A stretch of DNA of 64,000 nucleotides from contig NZ_BONY01000004.1 of the NCBI RefSeq assembly GCF_016862955.1, positions 62,001 to 126,000 on the forward strand. The letters run 5' to 3'. Made by a program: the position numbers and the translations under genes. The first letter of the stretch is position 1, and each line of letters begins with the position of its first letter. Shown piece after piece: positions 15,994 through 25,480 of the stretch. The DNA comes from Rhizocola hellebori (lineage in GTDB: Bacteria; Actinomycetota; Actinomycetes; Mycobacteriales; Micromonosporaceae). Below the pieces are notes generated by a model. It did not search any database. It saw nothing but the letters and a program-made list of their open reading frames with translations, and was not told the DNA's origin.

Positions 15994-18900
15994 GTGAATG
16001 TCAGCCGGCCTTTTGGCCATACTCGCAGGCCGCTCGCTGTGCTGCTTGTCTTGACTGTTGGTGTGCTCGGTTTGCCCGTCCCGATGGTGCGGGCCGTTGC
16101 CGTGCCGGGAGCGGAGCCGATCCGGTACGCGTACGACGACGCCGCGCGCCTGGTCGGCGTTACTGATCCGGCCGGTGACACCGCGGCCTACGCCTACGAC
16201 GCGGCCGGGAACCTGACCAGCATCAACCGGTACCCGTCATCGCAGGTTTCGGTCCTGAGCCTTACGCCAAGCCGAGGTTCGGTGGGCATTGAGGTGGTCG
16301 TCAGCGGCACCGGATTCAGCGCGACCGCCAGCGACAACACGGTGACGTTCGCGGGCACGGCCGCTGCGATCGTCTCGGCCAGCCCGACGCAGTTGGTGGT
16401 GACTGTGCCGGCTGGGGCCGCGTCTGGCACGGTCGCCGTGGCGACCCCCACCGGCAATACGGCCAGCATCCAGCCATTCACGGTGGAGCAGGCCGCCGGC
16501 GCGCCGACCATCGGCGGGTTCTCGCCGGCGAGCGGCGGCGAGGGGACCGTCGTCACCATTAGCGGCACCGGATTCGACCCGGATCCCACCCGCAACACGG
16601 TGTTGTTCAATCAGGCGGCCCGCGGGAAGGTCACGGCCGCCACCTCAACCAGCTTGACGGTCGAGGTGCCGAAGGTAGGCGCTGGAACGATTGCGGTGCG
16701 CACCAGCGCAGGCGTTGCTGTCAGCGCTGAGGACTTCAGCGTCGCGCCCGGTGTCTACGCCCTGTCCGAGGTGAGCACGACCACCCGAGTGGTGGTGGGC
16801 GGGGCGACGGCGACCGCGACGGTCAGCACGCCTGGAAAGGTTGCGGTGCTTCGCTTTGACGGCGAGGTGGGGCAGCGGCTCAGTCTGGCGTTCACCGGTA
16901 AGACCATTGCGGGCAATGTGAAAGTCCGCTTCTACCAGCCGGTTGGGGCCGAGTTCAGCGGCGTCGAATTCAGCGGGGCCTACTCGGTCTTCAGCAGTGC
17001 CAGCCTGCCGTTGCCGCCGCTGCCCGCGACCGGGACCTACCAGGTCGTCGTTGACCCGGATGATCAGGCCGCGACGGGCTCGATTGTCGCGACGTTGTCG
17101 CAAGACCTGGACGCCGGCACGCTCACGCCGACTGCGCCTGGCAACGCCGTCGCCATCTCTCGGGTGGGCCAGCGGGCCCGCTTGGTCTTCGACGGCAATG
17201 CCGGGGAGCGCTACACGGTCGCGTTGTCGGGCAATACCCCCGCGAGCGGCTCGGTGACGCTCAACGTCCTGTGGCCCAACGGCGAGGCAGTCTTCTCGTC
17301 GGCGAACTTCACCGGAAACCGAACGGTGGCACTGGATCCGCTGCCCCAGGCGGGCCGATTCCAGGTGGTCGTCGACTCGGGGATCACCCTGCGGTCATTC
17401 ACGGTCAGCCTTTCCACACCGACCGACCTGGGATCGATCAGCCCGGCCGGCCCCGGGGTCGCGGTCTCGTCGGCCAGGCCCGGGCAGAGCACATTGCTGC
17501 GCTTCGACGGCGCCGCGGGGCAGCTGCTCACCCTCGGAATCACGGCCTCCACCTACAGCTCCAGCCTCAGTGCCACCGTAATCAAGCCGGATGGTGAACC
17601 TCTCACCTACTTCCCGCTGGCCTTCTCAACCACGCTGCTCCTACCGGAGCTGCCGCTGACCGGGACCTACGAGATGTTCCTCAGCCCGGCCGCGGGCAGC
17701 ACCGGGGTCGCCACGATCACGCTGTCGCTGGAGCTGGACGGCGGGTCGCTGACCACGACCGGCCCGGGAACCGTCGTCACGGTTGCCCGGCCGGGGCAGA
17801 ACGTGCGGTTGCGCTTTGACGGGACAGCCGGGCAGCGGTTGGGCCTGGGGTTCACGGGAGTGTGGTTCACCGGCTCCTCCTCGGTCAACGTTTTCCAGGC
17901 CGATGGCACGGCCTTGGTACAGGTCGAATTCCTCTCTGGAGAGGGCTCCATCAATCTGCCGGTCCTGCCGGTGACCGGGACTTACGAGGTTCTCGTCAGC
18001 CCGGTGAGCGTTCGCACGGGTACAGCCACGGTCACCCTCTCAACCGATCTGGACAGCGGCTTGCTGTCCACAACCGACCCCGGGATCGGGGTCACGATCA
18101 GCCGGCCGGGTCAGAACGCGCGGCTGCGGTTCGAGGGAACAGCCGGGCAGCGCCTGGGCATGGGCTTGACCGCCGCGACTATCAGCAGCTACCGGGTGAG
18201 CGTGCTGAAGCCGGACGGGACGTCGCTGATGTCTCCGGCATCGGTCAGCGGTGTCGCAGCCGACATCGACGTTCCGCTCCTGCCGGTGAGCGGAACGTAT
18301 GAGGTTCTAATCGACCCGGTCGGTGCCCGGATCGGCTCGGTGACGGTAACGCTTTCGGCCGAGGCAGATGCCGGCACCGTCGATGCTGCCGGGGCGGGGA
18401 CCGTGGTTACGGTTGCACGTCCGGGTCAGGACGCACGGGTGCGGTTTGACGGGACGGCCGGGCAGCGGTTGAGCTTGGCGGGCACCGTTGTGACATTCGG
18501 CGGCTCCTACTTCCTCAGCGTGCTCAAGCCGGACGGGACGGTGCTGGTCACGCCGAAGCTGTTGAGTAGCACGGTCCCTGACGTCGACCCGCCGGTGCTG
18601 CCGGTGACTGGGACCTACGTGGTGCTGATCGACCCGCAGCTGGCGAAGACCGGCTCGGTGACGGTGACGCTGTCGGCCGATGTGGAGGCAGGCGTCCTCG
18701 CCATCGGTGGCGTCGGCGTCGTGGTCGCCTTGGGACGTCCCGGGCAGAACGCCCGGCTCCAATTTGCTGGCACGGCGGGCCAATCGTTGACCGTTGCGCT
18801 CAGTGGCACGACCTTCGGCGGCTTCATCGCGCTCAGTGTGCTCAAGCCGGACGGCACGGCGATGATCACCCGGAACATGACTGGAACGGGAACCCTTGCC

Positions 18901-21900
18901 CTGGCAGCCTTGGCGGTGACGGGTACCTACGAGATTCTGGTCGACCCGGTCGCGGGCCAGACCGGCTCAACCACCGTGGCGCTGAGGCCGACTGTCAACG
19001 CCATCGGCACCGCGACCGAGGATCGGTCAGCTCAGCCCGCCGTCGAGGAGTTCTCCGAGCACGATGAGTGGCTGGCGATGCGAGCCTGGCGATTGGCGTC
19101 GGCCGAGTTGGCTGCGAGCCCGGATGACGCGTGGACCCCGGACGTGGTCAACCTCGCCGGGAAGGACTGGCGGACCCGCCTGTCCAGCCCGGATGACCTG
19201 CAGGCGCCGGCCCAGCGCACACCGCGCGGCGTGACGGCCTTGGCCGGTCACGTCCAGACTTTGGCCGGCCGGCCGCTGAACGGCATAAGCGTCCGCATCG
19301 ATGACACCACCGCAAGCACCGATGCCGACGGCCGGTTCCTGCTCACCGGGCTATCGGCCGGCCACCACGAGCTACTCGTGGACGGCCATGTCACCGGCAG
19401 CCAGCGAGGCGGCTACGGCACCTATGAGATCGGCGTCGACATAGCCGCCGGGGGCACCACCGAGCTGCCCTATCCCATCTGGCTCACCCGCATCGATGTC
19501 CACAACACCGTCCATTTCCCCTCACCCACCACCACCGAAGTAGTGATCACGACCCCGCGGATTCCCGGGCTGGAAGTCCATTTGCCGGCCGGTTCGGTCG
19601 TCAAGGACACCAACGGTCGTGTCGTGACCGAGCTGGGTATCACCGCGATCCCGGTCGACCGGCCGCCGTTCCCGTTGCCCGAGCACATCATCGTGCCGAT
19701 CTACTTCACGGTGCAGCCGGGCGGGTCTTACGTGTTCCCCAAGGGCGCCCGGATCGTGTACCCGAACTACACCCATCTGGATCCAGGAACCCGCGTGGAG
19801 TTCTGGAGCTACGACCCGGAGGGGCGCGGCTGGCACGTCTACGGGCACGGCTCGGTCACCGCCGACGGCCGCCAGGTCGTCCCCGACCCCGGCGTTCGGG
19901 TGTACGAGTTCACCGGTGCCATGATCAACACTCCCGGGCTGAACGGGCCTGGCACCGGGCCGCTGCCGGACTTCCTCGCCTGGCTCAGCGGCGACCCCGT
20001 CGACCTGGGCACAGGGCTGTTCGTCGACACCCACACCGACCTGTTCCTGCCCGACGTGATGCCGATCTCGCTGAGCCGTACCTACCGGCAGGCCGACGGT
20101 TCGATCCGGGCCTTCGGTTTCGGCCAGAACTTCAACTACGGCATCTTCCTGCAGTCGGCCGAGCAGTATCAGGAGGCCGACCTGGTGCTCGCCGACGGCG
20201 GCAAGGTCCACTACGAGCGAATCTCGGCCGGGGAAAGTTTCTCCGACGCGGTCTTCCTCAACACCACTTCACCGAACGAGTGGTACCACTCCACGCTCAG
20301 CTGGAACGGCAACGGGTGGAACCTGACCCGACGCGACGGCATGACCTACGTATTCGGTGACACCACCCCGTTGCAGGCGATCCGCGACCGCCACGGCAAC
20401 CAGATCACCATCACCCGTACGGGCGCGAACGGCAACCCCAGCGCGGGCTCCATCACGAGGATCACCTCGCCCAACGGAAAGTGGATCAAGCTGACCGGAG
20501 GCGGCCGTGTCACCCGGGCCGAGGACAGCCTCGGCAGGGTGGTCGAATACGGCTACGACAGCCGGGCACGGCTGGTCAGCGTCACCGACCCCGCCGGAAA
20601 GATCACCGCATACGGGTGGAACGAGGCCAACCAGGTCGTCACGATCACCGACCCGCGCGGCATCACCTACCTGACGAACCTTTACGACGGCAACGGACGG
20701 GTGCAGCGCCAGACCTTCCCCGGAAACTCAGTGATCGAGTTTGTCTACACCCTCGACGCGGACAGGGTCGTCTCGACCCGCGTCACCGACCCCAATGGCC
20801 ATGTGCGCCGAGTGATTTACAACGCCAACGGCTTCGCTATCAGCGATACCTACGCCGTCGACACCGACAAGGAGCAAACCAAGACGCTAGTTCGCCAGCC
20901 AGGCAGCAACCTCGTCACGCGCAGCATCGATTCGCTCGGCCGCGAAACTGCCTACGCCCATGACGGATTCGGCAACGTCACCTCCGTCACCGCCTTCGAC
21001 GGCACCGATCACCCGGTGACCTCCACCACCGTGTACGGGGGGCCGTTCAACCAGATCACGGAGGCCACCGATCCGTTGGGCCACACCACTGCCTACGCCT
21101 ACGACGTCGACGGCAACCTCACCACCATCACTGACCCGGAAGGCCGGGGGGTGACCTTCACCCACACCCCGACCGGCGAGGTGGCCACCACGACGGATCA
21201 GCTCGGCAATACCACCACCTTCCACTGTCAGCTCGGCGACCTGGTCGCGACGACCGACCCGCTCGGCCGCACCACCCACCTGTTCAGCGACGCCGCCGGA
21301 CGGGTGCTGGAGAGCAGGAACCCCCTCGGGATGGCTACCCGATTCACCTACGACCAGCGAAACCAGCCCACCACCGTCACCGACCCGCTTGAACACACCA
21401 CCACATTTGTGTACGACGACAACGGCAACCTGTTGAGCCGCACTGCAAACGAACACACCTCGATATGGACATACGACGCCGAAGACCGGATGGACACCTA
21501 CACCGATCCGTTGGGCCACATCACGCGGTACGGCTACGACCCGGCGGGCAGGCTCACGACGCTCACCGCTCGCAGCGGCACGGTCACCACCTTCGGCTAC
21601 GACGAGCTGGACCGGCTCATCACCACCAGCTACGGCGTAACCGGGGCCGGGAGCGAAAGTTCCGTGACCAACACCTACGACGCCGGCAACCGTCTGGTTG
21701 GGATCGTCGATTCCCAGGCTGGCGCGATCGTGCTGACCCCCGACGATCGTGACCGCATTGTCCAGGAGGTCACACCACAGGGCACCATCACCTACGGCTT
21801 CGACGACGACAACCGTCGCACGTCGATGCAGATCGCTGGGCAACCTGTGGTCACCTACGCCTATAACCACGCCGGCCAGCCAACCTCGATCACCAAGGGT

Positions 21901-23766
21901 GACCAGGTGGTCGGCTACGCCTATGACACTGCCGGGCGGCCGACCACGCTCAGCCTCCCCACCGGAGTCAGCCAGGCCTACGCCTATGACGATGCCGGCC
22001 AGCTCACGAGCATCACCTACCTGCGCGGCTCCAGCACGCTGGGCGAAATCACCTACGGCTACGACCGCCTCGGCCGGCGCACCACCGCTGGCGGCAGCTA
22101 CGCGCGGACCGCCATCCCCGACCCGTTCACCGGATCCCTCTACAACGCCGCCGACCAGCTCACCACCCTCGGCGCGGCCAGTTACACCTACGACGCCGAC
22201 GGCAACCTGACCAGCGACGGCAGTACCACCTACACCTGGAACGCCCGCGGACAGCTCACCGGCCTCAACGGGCCTAGCACCGCCGCCTCATTCGCCTATG
22301 ACGCTCTGGGAAGGCGGATCGCCAAGACTGTCAACGGAACCACCGTCGGCTACCTGCACGACGGTGACACCCCGGTTCAGGAGCTGAACGGCACCACCCC
22401 AACCGCCAACCTCCTGACCGGCGGCACCGACGCCTTCTACACGCGCACCGACGACACCGGCAACACCACCAGCTACCTCACCGACGCACTCGGCAGCACC
22501 GTCGGCCTCGCCGGCGATACCGGCCCGCCCGCGACCGAGTACACCTACGAGCCGTTCGGCGCCACCGAAACCAGCGGCGCCGCCGACGACAACCCGTTCC
22601 AATACACCGGCCGGGAAAACGACGGCACCGGCCTGTCCTACCACCGGGCCCGCTACTACCACCCGGGCCTGCAACGGTTCATCAGCCAGGACCCCCTCGG
22701 CTATGCCGGCGGCGCCAACCTCTACGCCTACACCGCCAACAATCCCACCAACCTCGTCGACCCGAACGGCACCTTCGCGTTCCTGGCTGCGCTGATTCCG
22801 ATCGCCATCTCCTTCATTTCGGGCGCGCTGATCGGCGGCGCGATGAGCTTCGGCATGCAGCGCCTGTCCGGTCGCAAGGTCGACTGGAGCCAGGTGGGCT
22901 TCGACGCCTTCCTAGGCGGCGCGCTCAACGTGATCACCGCCGGAATGGGTGCAGAACTCGCGCTCATCGACGACATCGCCAGAACCCCCCGTCCCTGCAA
23001 CAGCTTCACCTCCGACACGCCTGTGCTCATGGCCGACGGCACCACCAAGCCGATTGAGGACATCAAGTGGGGTGACCAGGTGCTTGCCACCGACCCGCAG
23101 ACCGGTGAGAGTGGCGCCCGGGCCGTCACGGATTTGATCGAGGGCGAGGGCGTCAAGAAACTCGTCGACATCACTATCCACGGCGAGACCATCACGGCGA
23201 CCACCGAGCACCCGTTCTGGGACGCCGGCAAAGGAACGTGGGTCGACGCCGAGGACCTCGAAGTGGGCGACCTCCTGCGCACCGCCGACGGCGAGCGGGT
23301 CATCGTCCAGAAGGTCGCCAACCGTACCGCCACGGTGCAAGCCAACAACCTCACGGTCGCAGATTTCCATACCTACTACGTCGTCGCTGGCAGTACGCCC
23401 GTCCTGGTACACAATTGTGGTGACGTGGTTCCCTATCGGCCCACGCATGCGGGCCTTGAAAATCATCACGGCGTACTCGATGTATGGGCGAAACACAACG
23501 TACCTGGATACACGAGCCGCGCCGCCGGAAGCACGACGGTAGCGTTGGCCCCGGCTGAGCACGCGGCGACCAAGGTCGTCTATCGTGATTGGCTTGAAGG
23601 GATGACAGGAAAGCGCGTCGGCGGAAAGGTGGACTGGACAACCGTAGGTCCCCGGGATGCATTCAATTTGTCCGAACGGATGTTTGATGCGGCAGGCGTC
23701 TCGCAGACAACGCGAAATGCTTACTACGCTGAATTCAATAGATATATATACGGCCTAGGGCAGTGA
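15994..23766 (+). CDS. secreted YD/RHS polymorphic toxin with HINT domain and C-terminal toxin
   Basis: 2590 residues; GTG at 15994 follows GGGGGAGA (15981-15988). In order: signal peptide (about 1-35); one isolated YD repeat (43-78); two IPT/TIG domains (about 85-250); seven repeats of about 105 residues, each ending in a variant of LPVTGTYEVLVDP (255-1005); a linker; a carboxypeptidase-regulatory-like domain (about 1083-1150); a beta-rich segment; a DUF6531-like region (GDPVDLGTG, about 1332); many YD repeats (1500-2190); the RHS core (FQYTGRENDGTGLSYHR to NPTNLVDPNG, about 2200-2255); a Gly-rich hydrophobic helix; a HINT domain from Cys2335 with TEHPFW, ending in VHN before Cys2475. The last 115 residues, with LENHHG (2488-2493), are the presumed toxin. 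The RHS shell encloses the toxin and HINT cleaves it free. An immunity-type gene follows at once. Confidence 0.9.
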   Translation: MNVSRPFGHTRRPLAVLLVLTVGVLGLPVPMVRAVAVPGAEPIRYAYDDAARLVGVTDPAGDTAAYAYDAAGNLTSINRYPSSQVSVLSLTPSRGSVGIEVVVSGTGFSATASDNTVTFAGTAAAIVSASPTQLVVTVPAGAASGTVAVATPTGNTASIQPFTVEQAAGAPTIGGFSPASGGEGTVVTISGTGFDPDPTRNTVLFNQAARGKVTAATSTSLTVEVPKVGAGTIAVRTSAGVAVSAEDFSVAPGVYALSEVSTTTRVVVGGATATATVSTPGKVAVLRFDGEVGQRLSLAFTGKTIAGNVKVRFYQPVGAEFSGVEFSGAYSVFSSASLPLPPLPATGTYQVVVDPDDQAATGSIVATLSQDLDAGTLTPTAPGNAVAISRVGQRARLVFDGNAGERYTVALSGNTPASGSVTLNVLWPNGEAVFSSANFTGNRTVALDPLPQAGRFQVVVDSGITLRSFTVSLSTPTDLGSISPAGPGVAVSSARPGQSTLLRFDGAAGQLLTLGITASTYSSSLSATVIKPDGEPLTYFPLAFSTTLLLPELPLTGTYEMFLSPAAGSTGVATITLSLELDGGSLTTTGPGTVVTVARPGQNVRLRFDGTAGQRLGLGFTGVWFTGSSSVNVFQADGTALVQVEFLSGEGSINLPVLPVTGTYEVLVSPVSVRTGTATVTLSTDLDSGLLSTTDPGIGVTISRPGQNARLRFEGTAGQRLGMGLTAATISSYRVSVLKPDGTSLMSPASVSGVAADIDVPLLPVSGTYEVLIDPVGARIGSVTVTLSAEADAGTVDAAGAGTVVTVARPGQDARVRFDGTAGQRLSLAGTVVTFGGSYFLSVLKPDGTVLVTPKLLSSTVPDVDPPVLPVTGTYVVLIDPQLAKTGSVTVTLSADVEAGVLAIGGVGVVVALGRPGQNARLQFAGTAGQSLTVALSGTTFGGFIALSVLKPDGTAMITRNMTGTGTLALAALAVTGTYEILVDPVAGQTGSTTVALRPTVNAIGTATEDRSAQPAVEEFSEHDEWLAMRAWRLASAELAASPDDAWTPDVVNLAGKDWRTRLSSPDDLQAPAQRTPRGVTALAGHVQTLAGRPLNGISVRIDDTTASTDADGRFLLTGLSAGHHELLVDGHVTGSQRGGYGTYEIGVDIAAGGTTELPYPIWLTRIDVHNTVHFPSPTTTEVVITTPRIPGLEVHLPAGSVVKDTNGRVVTELGITAIPVDRPPFPLPEHIIVPIYFTVQPGGSYVFPKGARIVYPNYTHLDPGTRVEFWSYDPEGRGWHVYGHGSVTADGRQVVPDPGVRVYEFTGAMINTPGLNGPGTGPLPDFLAWLSGDPVDLGTGLFVDTHTDLFLPDVMPISLSRTYRQADGSIRAFGFGQNFNYGIFLQSAEQYQEADLVLADGGKVHYERISAGESFSDAVFLNTTSPNEWYHSTLSWNGNGWNLTRRDGMTYVFGDTTPLQAIRDRHGNQITITRTGANGNPSAGSITRITSPNGKWIKLTGGGRVTRAEDSLGRVVEYGYDSRARLVSVTDPAGKITAYGWNEANQVVTITDPRGITYLTNLYDGNGRVQRQTFPGNSVIEFVYTLDADRVVSTRVTDPNGHVRRVIYNANGFAISDTYAVDTDKEQTKTLVRQPGSNLVTRSIDSLGRETAYAHDGFGNVTSVTAFDGTDHPVTSTTVYGGPFNQITEATDPLGHTTAYAYDVDGNLTTITDPEGRGVTFTHTPTGEVATTTDQLGNTTTFHCQLGDLVATTDPLGRTTHLFSDAAGRVLESRNPLGMATRFTYDQRNQPTTVTDPLEHTTTFVYDDNGNLLSRTANEHTSIWTYDAEDRMDTYTDPLGHITRYGYDPAGRLTTLTARSGTVTTFGYDELDRLITTSYGVTGAGSESSVTNTYDAGNRLVGIVDSQAGAIVLTPDDRDRIVQEVTPQGTITYGFDDDNRRTSMQIAGQPVVTYAYNHAGQPTSITKGDQVVGYAYDTAGRPTTLSLPTGVSQAYAYDDAGQLTSITYLRGSSTLGEITYGYDRLGRRTTAGGSYARTAIPDPFTGSLYNAADQLTTLGAASYTYDADGNLTSDGSTTYTWNARGQLTGLNGPSTAASFAYDALGRRIAKTVNGTTVGYLHDGDTPVQELNGTTPTANLLTGGTDAFYTRTDDTGNTTSYLTDALGSTVGLAGDTGPPATEYTYEPFGATETSGAADDNPFQYTGRENDGTGLSYHRARYYHPGLQRFISQDPLGYAGGANLYAYTANNPTNLVDPNGTFAFLAALIPIAISFISGALIGGAMSFGMQRLSGRKVDWSQVGFDAFLGGALNVITAGMGAELALIDDIARTPRPCNSFTSDTPVLMADGTTKPIEDIKWGDQVLATDPQTGESGARAVTDLIEGEGVKKLVDITIHGETITATTEHPFWDAGKGTWVDAEDLEVGDLLRTADGERVIVQKVANRTATVQANNLTVADFHTYYVVAGSTPVLVHNCGDVVPYRPTHAGLENHHGVLDVWAKHNVPGYTSRAAGSTTVALAPAEHAATKVVYRDWLEGMTGKRVGGKVDWTTVGPRDAFNLSERMFDAAGVSQTTRNAYYAEFNRYIYGLGQ
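16840..19005 (+). repeat. seven tandem beta-domain repeats of about 315 bp
   Basis: Within the RHS gene, units with the pattern ARPGQNARLRFDGTAGQ, then VLKPDGT, then LPVTGTYEVLVDP recur about every 315 bases. The TGTY-type block lies near 17035, 17350, 17660, 17970, 18285, 18600 and 18920. They resemble bacterial pre-peptidase C-terminal-like beta sandwiches and probably form a surface stalk or adhesin part. Confidence 0.75.
22996..23415 (+). other. HINT (intein-like) autoprocessing domain
   Basis: Codes for residues 2335-2474 of the RHS protein. It starts with Cys in CNSFTSDTPVLMADG, has the block B-like TATTEHPFWDAG and ends with TPVLVHN before Cys2475. This is the pretoxin-HINT arrangement that splits the peptide bond before the toxin. 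Confidence 0.85.
23416..23763 (+). other. C-terminal toxin domain of unknown family (ENHHG motif)
   Basis: Codes for about 115 residues after the HINT cleavage site. LENHHGVLDVWAKHNVPGY is followed by TTVALAPAEHAATKVVYRDWL and a helical C-terminus. A paired-His motif followed by a downstream His in a helix is the usual layout of HNH/Endo VII-type toxin nucleases (the AHH/GHH/SHH/LHH clans), so a metal-dependent nuclease is the best guess. The rest of the sequence matches none of the named clans that I know. DNA here is visibly more AT-rich than in the RHS part, as expected of an exchangeable toxin tip. Confidence 0.6.
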
Positions 23767-23769
23767 CTA

Positions 23770-24279
23770 GTGAGCCAGTTGCATGAGCTTGTCGCAGGGT
23801 TGCGCGAGGACCCGACCTGTGTCTTCGCGCAACCTGTCGATCAGATGGGAAAGACGTCGCTCACATTGCCAGACGATCTTAGGCAATTCTACGAGGCCTG
23901 CGGCGGCCTTGTTCTATTTCAAGACGCGCCATTCGTTTGGGTGATTGTTGGCGCTCACCAAATGATTCCAACAAACTTGGAAGTCATCGGCGAACAGGTC
24001 GAAGATGACATCACCTCAACGTGGTTTGTAATAGCGAGACAACGCGGCGATAGCAACGCTCTAATTAGCATTGACCTAGGCGCGAGTCGTCTTGGTTGGT
24101 GCTACGACAGCGATGTCGAGGTTCACGGTCTAGTTGGCAACAGTGCGGTCCTCGCTAACTCGTTTACGGAATTGCTTGAGCAGCTCGTCAAATCGCGCGG
24201 GCAATACGTCTTTTGGGAGGACCCCAGATTCGTGTCCAAAGGCGATGCCTACGACGCCATCGACAACTCCAGCGAGTGA
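23770..24279 (+). CDS. SUKH (SMI1/KNR4)-type immunity protein
   Basis: A 169-residue cytosolic protein whose GTG start lies three bases after the toxin stop. The N-terminal half has LPDDLRQFYEACGGLVLF, the signature of the SMI1/KNR4 (SUKH) fold, followed by beta strands including FVIARQRGDSNALISIDLG and a C-terminal SFTELLEQLV helix. SUKH proteins are the commonest immunity proteins of polymorphic toxins and often guard against nuclease tips. Position, strand and shared AT-richer composition with the toxin tip support a toxin-antidote pair. Binding to this toxin is inference. Confidence 0.85.
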   Translation: MSQLHELVAGLREDPTCVFAQPVDQMGKTSLTLPDDLRQFYEACGGLVLFQDAPFVWVIVGAHQMIPTNLEVIGEQVEDDITSTWFVIARQRGDSNALISIDLGASRLGWCYDSDVEVHGLVGNSAVLANSFTELLEQLVKSRGQYVFWEDPRFVSKGDAYDAIDNSSE

Positions 24280-24411
24280 GGGGGCTGCTAGAGCCCTGGG
24301 TTGGCAATCGAATCCGGTCGAGCTACCTGCGATTGGTGGGACGGTCAGCAGGCTAGCCCTGGACCGCGCACAAAACCGCACGTCACAGCGACGAATCCGG
24401 ATTAACGAGCC

Positions 24412-25261
24412 CCACAGGTCAAGGCGTATCGGCTGCTGCGGGCGGTGTTCAACACGGCTGTCAAAGAGGATGAGCTGCTGAGGTCGAATCCCTGCCGCAT
24501 CAAGGGGTTCGACAAATACCACACTCCGGAGCGGCATACTCCGACCTTGATGGAGGTCCGGGCGCTGTCGGAGGAGATGCCTGCTCAGTTCTACGCACTG
24601 ATCATGTTGGCGGCCTATTCAGGTCTGCGGTGGGGTGAGCTGGCGGCGCTACGACGGTGTGACCTCGACCTGGCGGCGGGCACGGTGAAGGTGCATCGCA
24701 ACCTGGTTAGCGTTGCGGGGCAAGCTGGTGATCGGGCCGCCCAAGTCAGAGGCCAGCAAGCGAACGGTGAACCTGCCCTCGGCCGCGACCGAGGTCATGC
24801 GGCACCACCTCACGCACAACATGCTCAGTGACGACCGAGAAGAGCTGCTGTTCAAGGGGACCAAGGGCGCGCCGATGCGGTCGAGCAGCTTCCATCGGGC
24901 GGTCTGTTGGGCGGAAGCGGTCGAAAGTGCCGGCCTTCCGGCAGGATTCCACTTCCACGACCTTCGCCATTTCGGCAACTCTCTAGCGGCCGATGCCGGA
25001 GCCAGTACTAAGGAAATGATGCACCGGCTTGGACAGTCGAGCATGCGGGCGGCGCTGATCTATCAGCACGCCACACAGAGGCGGGACAAAGAGATCGCGG
25101 CGGGCATCGACAAACGGCTAGCTGAGCAGATGACCGAGGACGATGACGACAGTGACGACAATGGATCGGCGGGAGCGCTGGTTCCGGTCAGCTATTCGCA
25201 CGCTAATCGCACGAAGGCAAATTCAGGAGGTAGGGACATTGAAAGCATTGGAAGGATTTAG
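24412..25261 (+). pseudogene. tyrosine integrase, 5'-truncated and frameshifted
   Basis: The frame starts within the core-binding domain (VKAYRLLRAVFNTAVKEDELL), then SGLRWGELAALRRCDLD (catalytic Arg). Near 24706-24711 the frame shifts by one base, continuing as RGKLVIGPPKSEASKRTVNLP, then FHFHDLRHFGNSLAADAG (His and Arg) and YQHATQRRDKEIA (Tyr nucleophile). The first 100 or so residues are missing. This is the actinobacterial integrative-element (AICE/phage) integrase type. It ends 27 bases before the tRNA-derived repeat at 25288, the usual place of attP. Confidence 0.75.
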
Positions 25262-25287
25262 GTCCTTCACCAGGGCTTTCACATTTG

Positions 25288-25346
25288 GAGCGGGCGACGG
25301 GAATCGAACCCGCGCAATCAGTTTGGAAGTTACACGGCTATTGTCC
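25288..25346. repeat. att-like site: 3' half of tRNA-Gly(UCC), copy A
   Basis: This 59-bp sequence is identical to 38367-38425. Read on the minus strand it contains a tRNA anticodon loop CTTCCAA, a T arm with GGTTCGATTCCCG and acceptor CGCCCGC followed by TCCA. The 5' half of a tRNA is absent: the bases before the anticodon loop do not pair. It lies directly after the broken integrase gene, as attP/attR sites do. Weaker similarity to the other copy continues to about 25480. Confidence 0.7.
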
Positions 25347-25480
25347 TGGACTATCCCGGTCGGGATTGGATAGTGCCGCTGGCCTGCTGATTCATTTCAG
25401 CTCTATCCCAGTCGGTTCTGGCCCCGAGCGGTCTATTCCGGACCGTTCCCTCCCACGACCCTCCGACGATCGGCCCACGG

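Noticed and set aside
25288..25360. A complete tRNA-Gly gene
   Set aside because: Only the 3' half is present. The bases 5' of the anticodon loop cannot form the anticodon stem, D arm or acceptor stem; the same holds for the copy at 38367.
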